Assembly: GCA_026119855.1 (NCBI GenBank)
Contig: JAOWBW010000301.1
Location: 868,001-932,000 of the forward strand
Length of the DNA stretch: 64,000 nucleotides
Source: Campanula takesimana
Taxonomy: Eukaryota; Streptophyta; Magnoliopsida; Asterales; Campanulaceae
Reading direction: 5' to 3'
A program made the position numbers and the translations under genes. The notes beneath the pieces were generated by a model, which searched no databases, was not told the origin of the DNA, and saw nothing but the letters and a program-made list of their open reading frames with translations. Shown here one piece after another: positions 52,663-64,000 of the stretch (the first letter of the stretch is position 1; each line of letters opens with the position of its first letter).

Positions 52663-53718
52663 CTATACCTTAGGATTCCCCGAAGCATCCCTCTTCTGAC
52701 CCGGTGAAGTACTGGTTCCTGATCCTGATGATTGAACTTTAAACCTCGGACAATCCTTTATGAAGTGACCCAGTTGACCACAATTGATACATTTTCCTTG
52801 CTTCTTCCAACACTTATCCTCCAAATGGCCTTCTCTCTGGCAGTAAGTGCAAAGCCACCTACCTTGTTTCCCTTGTTTCCCCGGAGTAGTACCCGGATTC
52901 CCTAGCTCGGTTTGTTCCTTAAACTGAGATGGTGCTCCCAAATTACCTCGGTTATCTGAACGGTGATGTGGTTGAGATTTAGCATGGCTTACTTGTTTAC
53001 CCGTATTTGCAACCTCGGTCTTCCTCTTATGCTCCCCAATATCTTGCTCGATCAAGTATGCCCGGTCTACCGCATCCTGGAAGGTCACAATCTTCTGGGC
53101 AATAAGCTGAGTACGAATAGAAGTCTTCAAACCCCGGATGAATCTCATAGCCTTCTGTTCTTCGGTCCTCACAAGATAGTCACAATACCGGGCTAATTCT
53201 GTGAACTTAGCCGAGTATTGAGCTATAGACAACAAACCTTGCTCCAAGTTGAGAAGCTCGATCTCCTTTCGGTTTTGATCCACTACCGGAATGAAATGCT
53301 CCTTGAACTTTCGCACAAACAATCCCCATGCATACACTGTGTGAGTATCATCCCAACTCGCTTTAACACCCTTCCACCAATGCTCGGCGGCACCCACAAG
53401 TTTATAAGCCGCAAACCGGACCTTGTCTTCATCGGTGCAACCAAAGACATCATAAATTTTCTCCATCGACTCAATCCATAGCTCGGCCTTCCTTACATCG
53501 GGTTCCCCATTGAACTCAACCGGTTTCAATTTCAGAAATTGTTCCAATCCGTAGCGGGGTGGTGGTGCTTGTTCTACCCTCGGACCTTGGTCATGTATGG
53601 CCTTCTTGGCCGCCTCAAACATGCCCTGAAACATTGCACGTGCTTCTTCCCTTGTTTCATTCTGACTTGCATTACCGGTATTACTTTCACCACTTCTCCT
53701 TCGAGCCATTTCAAACAA
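52663..53718 (-). CDS. Gag of element H (351 aa), two zinc knuckles
   Basis: Intact. Start chosen at the first ATG after the primer site; MARRRSGESN four codons in is an alternative. Capsid domain with FLKLKPVEFNGEPDV, AELWIESMEKIYDVF, AAEHWWKGVK, FKEHFIPV and KFTELARYC, then a Gln/Gly-rich linker. Knuckles CTYCQREGHLEDKC and CINCGQLGHFIKDC, both CX2CX4HX4C. This is the typical chromovirus Gag. Since pol is absent, the protein is either used in trans or packages its own RNA with enzymes from a relative such as K. Confidence 0.9.
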   Translation of the reverse strand: MFEMARRRSGESNTGNASQNETREEARAMFQGMFEAAKKAIHDQGPRVEQAPPPRYGLEQFLKLKPVEFNGEPDVRKAELWIESMEKIYDVFGCTDEDKVRFAAYKLVGAAEHWWKGVKASWDDTHTVYAWGLFVRKFKEHFIPVVDQNRKEIELLNLEQGLLSIAQYSAKFTELARYCDYLVRTEEQKAMRFIRGLKTSIRTQLIAQKIVTFQDAVDRAYLIEQDIGEHKRKTEVANTGKQVSHAKSQPHHRSDNRGNLGAPSQFKEQTELGNPGTTPGKQGKQGRWLCTYCQREGHLEDKCWKKQGKCINCGQLGHFIKDCPRFKVQSSGSGTSTSPGQKRDASGNPKV

Positions 53719-53810
53719 GTACCTGCATAAAACAACAATTGTTACTCACTCCGAACACACTACCCTCCTAGGTCACACTAGTCCACTTAGACTTATACTT
53801 AGAGCCAAAC

Positions 53811-53827
53811 CATAGCTCTGATACCAA
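53811..53827 (-). promoter_or_regulatory. Primer-binding site, initiator-Met tRNA type (element H)
   Basis: Coding sense starts TTGGTATCAGAGC one base after the LTR, the classical initiator-Met complement. Confidence 0.9.
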
Positions 53828-53828
53828 C

Positions 53829-56508
53829 TGTCGCGACCCCGAACCCGCGGGTCCGGAATACGCGAGCTGGACGTCGACTTAAAACCCAACTCTAAAATAT
53901 AGAAGTTAAAAATTTCATTTTGAATCAAAAGATGATAACACAAGGTTTTACAAATCCAAGTTTAAATCAACAAAGTACATCTAACATAAGCTCCACAGCT
54001 TATGCTCAAAGGAATAAAATATACAATTCTTAATGACGTCAATAATGGTAAAACTATTCCCAAAGGGTTATACATTTAAATAATGTAAACCGATCCATAA
54101 CAACCTGCCCCAAAATCTCAATCCTCTCGACTTCCTCCTCGATCCGCGAATCCTAATCCTTTTCCTCCTGGGGGGGGGTTAAGGAAAAACAAAGATGGAA
54201 ATAAACGGGGTGAGATAAAATCTCAGTAAGTTACTAATGCAACTACATGACATGCTATAATGCAATAAGCAATAAACAATGATAAATATCACATAGCATG
54301 TAACAATTTACAGTCAACAGATTGCAGCGGAAAGTAAACACATAACAAAGGATATTAGCCAAGGTTTCCAAACCGGCACATCCAAATAAAGGATCGCTGC
54401 GCAGCATCAATAATCAACAAATCATCATCTTCATAATAGCATGAAAGCTGAAGAGAAATCCCCGGCCAGAAGCGACCAATCAACCCATCGATCAAACAAA
54501 CCATCTTCATAGTAGCATAAAAGCTGAAGAGAAACCCAGTACCGGAACCAATAACAATGATAAAGTGCCACAAGGGGCGGGAGCCATGCCATAAAGTCAT
54601 GCTCCAAAACGATTAGCTAGAATACCCACAACGGAGCTAGCTCATCCCAACCAAGGCCAATCTGGATGAGGACAGAAGGACCAATGGGCGATGCTATACT
54701 GGACTTGGCTCGTGCCATTATAGCATTATCCATTGCCTGACTCGATACACAATTTAACCAGCTGGACTTTCAATCATGCTAAGAAATAAAATACTAGCAC
54801 GGTAAACAACTAAGGATTCCAAAGTAGGGAACCATACCAATTAATCACCATAAAAGATGTAAACGATTACTCAAGAAGAGTTCAACAACAATAGCACAAG
54901 GAGTTTCTCATAAAAGAGTCCAACAACATTGACCATTAAAACATAATGATTCAAAGATAAGGCACGTACCAAATACATCCTAAATATGATACCCACAAGT
55001 AAATCATAAAGAGCACAACCCAAACGGTCGCTCACAAATAGCACAATGACTATCACCAAAATGACCATAAACATTTACTCAAAAGATATACTAGGACTAT
55101 GAACTCAACCATCTCATCACACCTGGGATTCCAAATAAGAAGTCCGAACGAATACATCTTAAGGTTAATCAAACCGTAGGTACCCAATTGCCAATTCACG
55201 CTTTATCTCCGTTCATAACGAACCCATCCTAAACACCCCAAACGAATTCGAAAGGTTGCCCTTACTGGAACATGATCACGACAGGACTAAACCCTAAACC
55301 TTGGTGTTCAATAACAACCCTCTAGGTACTATAGGACATCGCCTAAAACCTAGGCCAAGTCTTGCTCGAAAATCAATTCGGTGGGAACAAACACGAATAC
55401 CTCATAAAATGCCCAAACAATACTTGATAAAATTACATAACACTATTGTTCACAAAGGAACCAATTTTAATTACTAAAGTGTTCCACAGTGTTATCTTAA
55501 GTTAATTAGAAGAAATAAACTTAAACTAGCTAAGCCCTAAGTCTTAAACCAAGCAAAAGGGCAAAATCCCAAACAGTGGGCGGGCGGGCGCCTGGCCTGG
55601 GGCGAGCGGGCGCTTGAATCAACAGAAGGTTTGGCCGCTAGAAAGAGGGGGTAGGCGGGCGCCTGGGTAAGGGCAGGCGGGCGCTCGGCCTGGGTTATGG
55701 CCGGGAAGAACAGTGCTGGGTTCTTCAATTCCGACCCAAATTACACCAAAACACAAAATGCTCAAACTAAACTCCTTCAACAAGTTCCAAAATGAACCAA
55801 AATCACTTATAACTAGGATGGGGACCCAAACACACCATTTATCAACCAAAATCAAGAATCAAACCCAACATTCATAAAATCACCATTTTTTTGACCAAAA
55901 CTCAAATAAATTCCAAATAAATTCTAAACTCAAACAAACTTCAAATATAACATATAAAGCACTATATAAACATGATATGAACATTTTATCATAAAAATGG
56001 GGGAAAAGTAACTTACTTGATAAATCTCAAAGTTGACGGATTTCAATTCTTTTTGGTTCTACGCGATCCTATCGACGATCTAAACAAGGTTCACGTTTTA
56101 AGAAATGAGAGATTATGAGAGGAAGAGGAAGAAAATGAAGAGAGAAGATAGAGAAGAAAAAGCTTACCATTTCATGGAGAGAGAGAGGGAGTTGCTGCAC
56201 AATGATGAGGGAGAAGGGGAAGAGTGAGGGAGAAGAGGAGGAGTAGGGAGAAATGATTTCAAAATGTTACGCTTAGGCCCCTCCCCCTAATACTACCCTT
56301 TCAAATAAACTCCCCACAAACAAATAAGACTCAACACTTCTACACTAGTACAAATGACCCAAATAAATGCTAGGCATAATTATTATGAAACATAAAATGC
56401 ACACATAAATATTTAAATAAATAATAATTTAAATAAATAAATAAGCAAATAAATAAGTAATAATTATTTATTACCAATAAAATAGAGCCTAGTTTTCGGG
56501 TCGTGACA
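53829..56508 (-). repeat. 5' LTR of element H (2680 bp)
   Basis: Copy of 48300-50982. Followed by the target duplication GCCGG. Confidence 0.95.
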
Positions 56509-56648
56509 GCCGGCCTGATCTCCGTCAGTTTCACCCATTTTTAATGAATACCTGCATCAAACACTCAACGTAACTCACTCTATACTCTACTACCCTCCTA
56601 GGTCATTTAGTCATTCTAGAACATCTACAACCTAGCTCTGATACCAAC
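56509..56648 (-). pseudogene. Remnant I: chromovirus gag start with primer site
   Basis: In coding sense: initiator-Met primer site (56631-56647), a leader of about 90 bases and the gag start MGETDGDQAGS from 56538. It continues across the H insertion to about 48288 and then meets the gag of G. Everything downstream in I is lost. It uses the LTR 56649-58848 as its 5' LTR. Confidence 0.75.
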
Positions 56649-58848
56649 TGTCGCGCCCCAGACCCGTGGTCCTACTTGGCCCCACGCTCGGGACACGATT
56701 GGAAGACGTTATAAATCTTTTTCTGAAAATTTTTCGAAATGTCCTTTTAGAAAGTGGAACAAAACACACTTGAAGTTCAAAGACTTCACTCAACTTGAAA
56801 CAAACTTTTACAAACATTTTCACAACGAAAGTACTTAGCCCGAAGGCTTACAACATTTAAACAAATGTACATACATTAACATTTACCAAAATAGATGTGA
56901 CCATAAGAAAGTACGGGTACTCTACCCAAAGGGTTTACATTTACATAATGTAACCTTCAACAAAACAAGTCCCATCTCTTACCAATCCAACGTCCTCCCG
57001 TGCCAAGTGTCCTATCCCCTGGACCCGCTTTTATCTAAAACAGTAAACAAATAAGGGTGAGAATAAATCTCAGTAAGCTACTAAAATGCAACTACGTTAC
57101 ATGCTGATATGATAATCATAAAGAAACTATATCAAAAAGTAATCATATAGCATATAGCACAATACATCAACTCACATATCACATTGCCCACACTCCGGTG
57201 GATACCAAGCCAAGGTTTACCCAATAACCATAACCGATGAGAATACCATCTGAGAACTCATCAAAGAAAACCATCTGAGCAGCATAAATAGCTGAAGCCG
57301 GGATCCCGAAAACCAAACCATAACCAATAGAACCAAGTAACCAGAGAGAGAAATATGACACAAAGTCATAACCCAAATACTCACCAAAGGGAGCAATTCA
57401 TCCCATCCAAGGCCAATCTGGACTGGGGAAACTAGAAGGCACAGTGGACACCTTATAGTGAACTTGGCTTATGTGCCACTATAATTCTCCCACCGCCTGA
57501 CTCACAAGCTCCAATGGAAAACCTTATAGTGGATTTACATGTACCACTATAATTCTTCCATTGGCTGACTCCACAACAAAACCAGCTGGACTTTCACAAA
57601 AAGCACAGTAATGAATACTTGCTAAACAAAACCCGGGGTATTTAATCCAAGAAGGAACTAAGCCAAATACATCACAAGATGCACACAAAGATTCCTTATA
57701 AAGAGTCCATAAAAAGGACATTTAATCACAACCCAGTCTTTTTCATTAACGACATAAAAGTCATACGCATTCACATTTAGGTACTAAACAACCCCCAAGG
57801 ACGACACAAACATTTTCCATCTTGTACCCAAGTGAAATAAGCTATTAAACCTGGAAAACAGGGGGGTGCACACGCCCCACCACATAGGGTGCGCGCGCTC
57901 CCACTCATCAGATTCTCACTTTTCTTGGTCACTTAAGGGTGCGCGCGCCCCACCCAAAAGGGTGCGCACGCCTCCCATCATCAGAAACTTTTGTCTAAAT
58001 TAGCCAATATGGTGCGCGCGCCCCCTTATGTAGGGTGCGTGCGCCCCCTCCTAAATTGGGCCAAATCCCAGATTCTTTACTTAGCTCATTTTTACTCCTT
58101 CCGTCCCACAAGTACAACACATATACACAAGATACTGCACAACATTAGTCACAACATTAGCAACTTTCATTATAGTTACAACTTGATTCTAAACCATTAC
58201 AATACCCAGCTGAACCAAGTTCATATACTCCCTTTGTCCCAAAATTACAAGTATAGCAAATATTACCCAAATCACAAAATTAACAAGTAGGAGTATCATA
58301 TATAGCATATATGACTATTTTAACATTTAAAGGGGAATTAGTAACTTACCTAGTTCCGGAAAAAGTATCGCTGAAATAAGTTTTGTTCGGCTAGAAATGA
58401 CCTACTCGACGCCCTGATCATTTTTATATAATTAGTTTTTAAAACGGGTAAGTAAATAAAAAGAATTAAATCGAAATGGGTTGAACTTACCTTTTTCTTT
58501 TTATCCTAGGAAAGAACGAGGAAGAAAGTTGCAGAAACAAATGACACAGAGAAGGAAGGAAGCAACTAGTTATATCTACCTTTTACCCAATTTTTACATT
58601 TTGGTCACCCAACTTTCAAAGTTAACACTTTAACCCCTAAACTTATAATTTCAACAAAGACCCTAAAGTTTCAACTTAATCATTTAACTCCTTTAATCAC
58701 TATTATTACTAACTAAGTAAATAGCACAAATAATCAAGTATGATATACAAATCATAAAATATGATGCAACACATAAAATGCACATATAAATCAAATAAAA
58801 ATCCCCAAAAATATAAAATAAATAATAATGGGTTTTGGGGTCGCTACA
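56649..58848 (-). repeat. LTR shared by remnant I (as 5' LTR) and element J (as 3' LTR), 2200 bp
   Basis: Begins TGTCGCGCCCC and ends GGTCGCTACA. A primer site and gag start flank it on the left, a polypurine tract (58849-58866, AAGGGGGAGTGAT in coding sense) and the end of pol on the right. CpG blocks GCGCGCGC at 57891-57898, 57941-57948 and 58014-58020. Different LTR family from H and K. Confidence 0.85.
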
Positions 58849-58888
58849 ATCACTCCCCCTTAAAGAAAATTCGTCCCGAATTTTAGGG

Positions 58889-59959
58889 TTACTTACCGAG
58901 GCCCTCAAACAACCAAGGGTACTTCCTCTCGATCTCCTCCCGAAGCTCCCAAGTCGATTCCTCCACATTGTGATTCCTCCACACAACTCGAAAAATAGGA
59001 ATACTTTTGTTTCTCAATTCTTGCACCTTCGAATCAATGACTTGGACTGGATACTCCTCATAAGACATACTCGGCTCAATATCCTCGGGAACCTCAGATA
59101 AAACATGAGAAGGATCATACACATACTTCCGAAGCATAGAAACATGAAACACATTATGGATCTTATCAAGAGAAGGAGGTAATGCAAGACGATAAGCCCG
59201 ATCCCCCACTCTTCCAAGAATCTCAAATGGACCAATATACCTCGGAGCAAGATTGCCTTTCTTTCCATATCTTCGAATACCAACCTTAGGGGAAACCTTC
59301 AAAAACACAAAGTCACCTTTTTCGAACTCAAGGTCTCGCCTTCGATGATCAGCATAGCTTTTCTGTCTACTCTGGGCAGTACTCAAACGATCTCGAATAA
59401 GTTTAACCTTCTCAACTGAATCATTAACCATCTGAACACCCCAAATATTGGCTTCTCCCACTTCATCCCAACAGATAGGAGATCGACATTTCCTCCCATA
59501 CAAGGCTTCATAAGGAGCCATCCCAATACTGGACTGAAAACTGTTATTATAAGCAAACTCTACGAGAGGCAAATGAATATCCTACGAATTTGAAAAATCC
59601 ACTGAGCAAGCCCTCAACATATCCTCAAGAATCTGAATAGTTCTTTCAGACTGACCATCTGTTTGAGGATGAAAAGCTATACTAAATCTCAACTCTGAAC
59701 CCAAAGCCTTCTGAAATGCTTGCCAAAATCGAGATGTGAATCTAGGGTCACGATCAGATACAATGCTCACTGGAACTCCATGTAACCTCACGATCTCATT
59801 AATATACAAGGTTGCAAGATTTTCCATAGAATAACCAATCTCAATAGGTAGAAAATGAGAAGACTTTGTCAATCTATCAACAATCACCCAAACTGCATCA
59901 AACCTTCTTCGAGTACGAGGTAACCCTATCACAAAATCCATAGTAACATGTTCCCACTT
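58889..59959 (-). pseudogene. Integrase with chromodomain of element J
   Basis: Core: [15 protein letters not shown] (Asp), IVSDRDPRF (Asp), [11 protein letters not shown] (Glu). Then MAPYEALYGRKCRSPICW, the GPF/Y region (RYIGPFEILGRVG) and a C-terminal chromodomain-like stretch VVWRNHNVEESTWELREE, which marks a chromovirus, Tekay type. Two tryptophans are now TAG (before KWEHV, and at SxDIHLPL), both G-to-A changes. Chromodomains steer insertion to heterochromatin. Confidence 0.9.
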
Positions 59960-60751
59960 CTATTCCAGAATCTCTAACTGTTGAAGCAATCCTGCGGGCC
60001 TTTGATGTTCAGCTTTAACTTGTTGACATGTTAAACACTTGGATACATAATCTGCTATTTCCCTTTTCATATTATTCCACCAAAAGTGTTGCTTCAAATT
60101 CTGATACATTTTAGTACTTCCAGGATGAATAGTATACCTTGATTTATGGCCTTCATCAAGAACTTGGCGTTTAACCCCATCAACATTAGGCACACATAAT
60201 CGACCTCTGAAAGTTAATACCCCTTCCGAACTGAGGGAAAAATCTTCAAATTTACCTTCTTTAATTTTATCCATAATCTTTACCAACTCTGGGTCATCTT
60301 TCTGAGCTTCCTTTATTTGTTGAACTAAAGTTGGAAATACTCGAATGTTTGCAAAAACAGCTCTATGCTTTGATTCATAAGGACTCCAATCTCGAGCATC
60401 CTCCAACATCTTCCATTCCCGCACCATCAATGAAGCTACATAAGACTTCCGGCTAATAGCATCAGCTACCACATTTGCCTTGCCCGGATGATAAGAAATG
60501 GTGCAATCATAATCCTTCAACAGCTCCATCCATCTTCGTTGTCTATTATTCAACTCTTTCTGGGAGAAAAGATACTTCAAACTCTGATGATCTGTGAAAA
60601 TTTCAAACTTTGCCCCATAAAGATAATGTTTCCACTTGTGCAATGCAAACACAATAGCTGCAAGCTCCATGTCATGGGTAGGATAATTCTGCTCACTCGG
60701 AGTCAACTTCCTCGAAGCATACGCAATCACCCTTCCATTCTGCATTAATAC
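59960..60751 (-). CDS. RNaseH and integrase zinc domain of element J, cut by K
   Basis: From the K insertion at 60751: [48 protein letters not shown] and [20 protein letters not shown] (RNaseH), then [17 protein letters not shown] and [12 protein letters not shown] (zinc-binding HHCC). The frame is open to the stop at the integrase start. The frame reading on to 60895 runs into the LTR of K and is not part of the gene. Confidence 0.85.
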   Translation of the reverse strand, partial: VLMQNGRVIAYASRKLTPSEQNYPTHDMELAAIVFALHKWKHYLYGAKFEIFTDHQSLKYLFSQKELNNRQRRWMELLKDYDCTISYHPGKANVVADAISRKSYVASLMVREWKMLEDARDWSPYESKHRAVFANIRVFPTLVQQIKEAQKDDPELVKIMDKIKEGKFEDFSLSSEGVLTFRGRLCVPNVDGVKRQVLDEGHKSRYTIHPGSTKMYQNLKQHFWWNNMKREIADYVSKCLTCQQVKAEHQRPAGLLQQLEILE

Positions 60752-62845
60752 TGTCGCGACCCCGAACCCCGCGGGCCCGAGATCGCGAGCTGGACGTCGA
60801 CTTAAACAATAAACTCTACAATAATGGAGATAAAAATTTCCTTTTATACCCAAAAGATGATAACACAAGGTTTTGAAAATCAACTTGAACAACAAAGTAA
60901 AACTAGTATAAACTCCATAAGCTTATACACCAAAGTTACAAAATACACAAATCCTAGTGACATCAATGTTTGGTACAAATATCCCAAAAGGTTACACATT
61001 TATATAATGTAAACCAACCTATAACAACTTTCCCCAAAAAGAATGTATCCACACTCGACGTCCTCTTTCTCGTGATCAGCGAGACTAATCCTTAGCACCT
61101 GGGGGGGGGGGGTTAAGGAAAAACAAAGATAAAAGAAAGGGGTGAGATAAATCTCAATAAGTTACTAATGCAACTACATGACATGCTAAGGTGCAATATA
61201 CAATAATAATTCATAGCTAGCACATAGCATTTATCACATAACAGATAGCAGCGGAAATAAACACATAACAAAGGATATTAGCCAAGGTTTCCAAACCGAT
61301 ACATCCAAATAAAGGATCGCTGCGCAGCTTCAATAATCAACAAATCAACATCTTCATAATAGCATGAAAGCTGAAGAGAAATCCCCGGTACCGGAACAAT
61401 AACCATAAAAGTGTCACAAAGGACAAGAGCCATGCCACAAAGTCATGCTCGGTAGCTAGATACATTCACAAAGGAAGCTAACTTATCTTTTCCAAGGCCA
61501 ATCTGGAAAAGGGGTAAAGAAAGGGCAAAACAATGGTCAACATTATAATGGACTTGGCTTTGCCATTATAATCTTTCCCATCGCCCGATGCAACAAATAT
61601 GCCAGCTGGGCTTCCAAATAAATGCTAAGTAATAATATATTAGCATGAATAAACAACTTAAGGTTCCAAAGTAGGGAACCAATCCAAATAAATTACCACA
61701 AAGGTAAACCAATCCAAACAACACATCAAGGATGAACCACATTCTCAAAATGATACTCAATCAAATTCCATAACATATTTGTTCACAAAAGAATCAATTC
61801 CACTTAATAAAGTGTTCCACGGTGTTATCTTAAGTTAATTAGAAGAAATAAACCTAAACTAGTTAAGCCATTAGTCTTAAACCAAGCAAAAAGGTCAAAA
61901 TCCTGGAATAGAGGGCGGGCGGGCGCCTGGCAGGGGGTGAGCGCGCGCTTGAATGACCAGAAGGTCTGGCCATCAGAAAAGGGTATGTAGGCGGGCGCCT
62001 GGTCCAACCCAGGCGGGCGCCTGGTCTACGGGCTGGGAGGAATTCCCAGCTGGGTTCATCAATTTTCCTTACCATTTTCACAACTCTCTTAATCAAACAC
62101 AACCAATAAGATCCTCAAGGTACCCAAACCATAACTAACCAACAAGGGGACCTTAACAACACCATTTATTAACCAAAACCAAGAATCAAACCCAACATTC
62201 ATCAATTCACCATTTTTAACCAAAAACTCAAATAAATTCCAAATTAATTCCAAACTCAACCAAACTTCAAATATAACAATTAAAGCATTGTAGAAACACG
62301 TTATGAGCATTTTAGCATACAAATGGGGGAAAAGCAACTTACCTGAAAATAATGAAAGTTGACGGAATTCGAATATTTTTGATTCTACGCGATCCTATCG
62401 ACGATCTAAACACATTTCAAGTTTTAAGAAATGAGAGATTATGAGAGGAAGTGGAAGAAAATGAAGAGAGAAGGAAGAGAAAGAAACTTACACAAATGGA
62501 GGAGAGAGAGGGAGAGAGTTGCTGGGAGGTGATGAGGGTGAAGGGGAAGAGTGAGGGAGAAGAGAAGGAGTAGGGAGGGAGTAGGGGAAATGATTTAAAG
62601 AATTTACACTTAGGCCCCCTCCTCTACACTACACACAAATACTTACACTCCCTACTAACAATTAAGATCCAACAATACTACACTAACCCAAATGACCCAA
62701 ATAAAATGCTAGGCAATTATTATGAAACATAAAATGCACACATAAATATTTAAATAAATAATAATTTAAATAAATAAATAAGCAAATAATTAAATAATAA
62801 TTATTTATTACTAATAAAATAGAGCCTAGATTTCGGGTCGTGACA
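60752..62845 (-). repeat. 3' LTR of element K (2094 bp)
   Basis: Begins TGTCGCGACCCCG and ends GGTCGTGACA. GC-rich modules at about 61914-62030, as in H. No second copy in the window. Confidence 0.9.
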
Positions 62846-62894
62846 TTCACTCCCCCTTAAAGAAATTTCGACCCGAATTTTAACGAGACTTACC

Positions 62895-64000
62895 TTAAAC
62901 AAAAAGCCACGGAAATTTCCTCTCGATCTCATCTCGGAGCTCCCACGTCGACTCCTCGATGTTATGATTCCTCCAAAGAACTCTAACCAATAAAATACTT
63001 TTGTTCCTCAACTCTTGAACTTTAGAATCCAGGATCCGGACCGGTCGTTCCTCATAAGTCATATCGGGCTCTATATCCTCCGGTACCCTCGGTAACACGT
63101 GAGATGGATCATGAACATACTTCCGAAGCATAGAAACGTGAAATACATTATGTAACCGATCCAAAGATGGCGGTAACGCAAGACGATACGCTAGAAGTCC
63201 AACCTTTCCCAAAATCTCAAACGGGCCAATAAACCTCAGAGCCAACTTTCCTTTCTTCCCAAACCTAAGAATACCCACCTTCGGAGACACTTTCAAGAAC
63301 ACCAAATCACCGGTCTGAAAACTAAGATCTCACCTTCGGTTATCTGCATAGCTCTTATGTCGACTCTGAGCTGTTCTCAATCGATCCCGGATAACTCTAA
63401 CCTTTTCAACTGAATCCTGAAGCAAATCAATACCCACGATCTTCGCTTCACCAACCTCATCCCAACAAATAGGTGATCTACATTTCCTTCCATACAAGGC
63501 CTCATACGGTGCCATCTAGATACTAGTCTGATAACTGTTGTTGTAAGAGAACTCCACTAACGGTAGGTGCGAATCCCAAGAATCAAAAAAGTCTATCGAA
63601 CACGCTCGCAACATATCCTCCAAAATCTGAATAGTCCTCTCGGATTGACCGTCGGTCTGAGGATGAAAAGCTGTACTGAATCGCAAATCTGTACCCAAAG
63701 CTTCCTGAAACGCCTTCCAGAATCTAGAAGTAAACCTCGGGTCTCGATCTGACAGAATGCTAACCGGAACCCCATGCAATCTAACAATCTCATCAATATA
63801 AAGGGTCGCAAGCTTTTCCATCGAGTATCTGATGTCAATAGGCAAGAAATGGGCACTCTTGGTCAATCTATCCACTATTACCCAAACACTGTCATACTTC
63901 CTACGGGTACGAGGTAGTCCCGTAACGAAATCCATAGTCACATGCTCCCATTTCCACTCGGGAATCTCTAACGGCTGAAGTAGTCCCGCGGGTCTCTGAT
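62895..64000 (-). pseudogene. Integrase with chromodomain of element K, cut by window end
   Basis: Open from the edge: [17 protein letters not shown] (Asp), ILSDRDPRF (Asp), [11 protein letters not shown] (Glu). Stop after NNSYQTSI (63516-63518); then MAPYEALYGRKCRS to YADNRR, TGA for Arg, then VFLKVSPKVG, GPFEILGKVG, HNVFHVSMLRKYV and the chromodomain VLWRNHNIEESTWELRDE, ending FPWLFV at 62895. Two stops make this copy inactive. Confidence 0.88.

Larger units (their letters stand above)
48300..56508 (-). mobile_element. Element H: gag-only, Tekay-like LTR retrotransposon (8209 bp)
   Basis: LTRs of 2683 and 2680 bp, with roughly 25 differences by eye, flanked by a perfect duplication GCCGG (48295-48299 and 56509-56513). 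The internal region is only 2846 bp: gag, then about 1.7 kb without pol, then a polypurine tract. Primer site is initiator-Met type. Inserted in the gag start of the chromovirus remnant I. A complete but non-autonomous element. Confidence 0.94.
60752..64000 (-). mobile_element. Element K: Tekay-like chromovirus, 3' part (continues past the window)
   Basis: 3' LTR 60752-62845, polypurine tract (62846-62864) and pol to the window end. Inserted in the RNaseH of J; left flank AATAC should be one target copy. The LTR is a diverged relative of the H LTR (shared first 60 bases in large part), so K may represent the full-length family from which H derives. Confidence 0.88.

Noticed and set aside
60752..60895. 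Continuation of the J RNaseH frame past 60752
   Set aside because: The sequence is the first part of the LTR of K; the open frame there is chance.

Overview
This window is a nest of plant LTR retrotransposons, and I could not identify an ordinary single-copy host gene in it. The organism is a higher plant with a large, repeat-rich genome, probably a eudicot. The evidence is: Tat-lineage Ty3/gypsy elements with a tRNA-Arg primer site, Tekay-type chromoviruses with a C-terminal chromodomain and an initiator-Met primer site, genes with a plant mobile domain (PMD), and TATA-driven LTRs. The species cannot be named from the sequence.

Layout by element. A (1-7639, +) is a non-autonomous Tat element whose 5' LTR is cut by the window edge. 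C (minus; 7640-8482, 17469-20453 and 35269-41885) is an old autonomous Tat element with gag-pro-RT-RNaseH-aRNaseH-integrase plus an antisense gene. B (8483-17468, +, TSD CTCGG) sits inside the antisense gene of C. D (20454-35268, minus, TSD GAAAG) is a second autonomous Tat element that sits inside the pol of C and carries its own antisense, intron-containing PMD gene. G (41886 to about 48287, minus) is a non-autonomous Tat element that entered the 5' LTR of C and has lost its own 5' end. H (48300-56508, minus, TSD GCCGG) is a gag-only Tekay-like element inserted in the gag start of a remnant, I. I and J share one LTR (56649-58848). J carries pol to 60751, where K (60752 to the window end, minus) is inserted.

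Two cooperating Tat families can be seen. D and C encode the enzymes, with many nonsense mutations. A, B and G keep only partial gag and no pol, but share with D and C the tRNA-Arg primer site, a hairpin in the 5' leader, a post-CDS cassette of A-tracts, stem-loops and a pseudoknot-like motif, and a stem next to the 3' LTR. This suggests the short elements are moved in trans by the D/C type. Four elements carry four unrelated minisatellites just before the 3' LTR.

The most interesting signal is an approximately 57-nt structured RNA motif present eight times. Its helices are kept by compensatory changes, including a GACC/GGTC pair swapped to GGTC/GACC. I do not recognise it as a described family. 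The antisense PMD gene with introns inside D is the second highlight.
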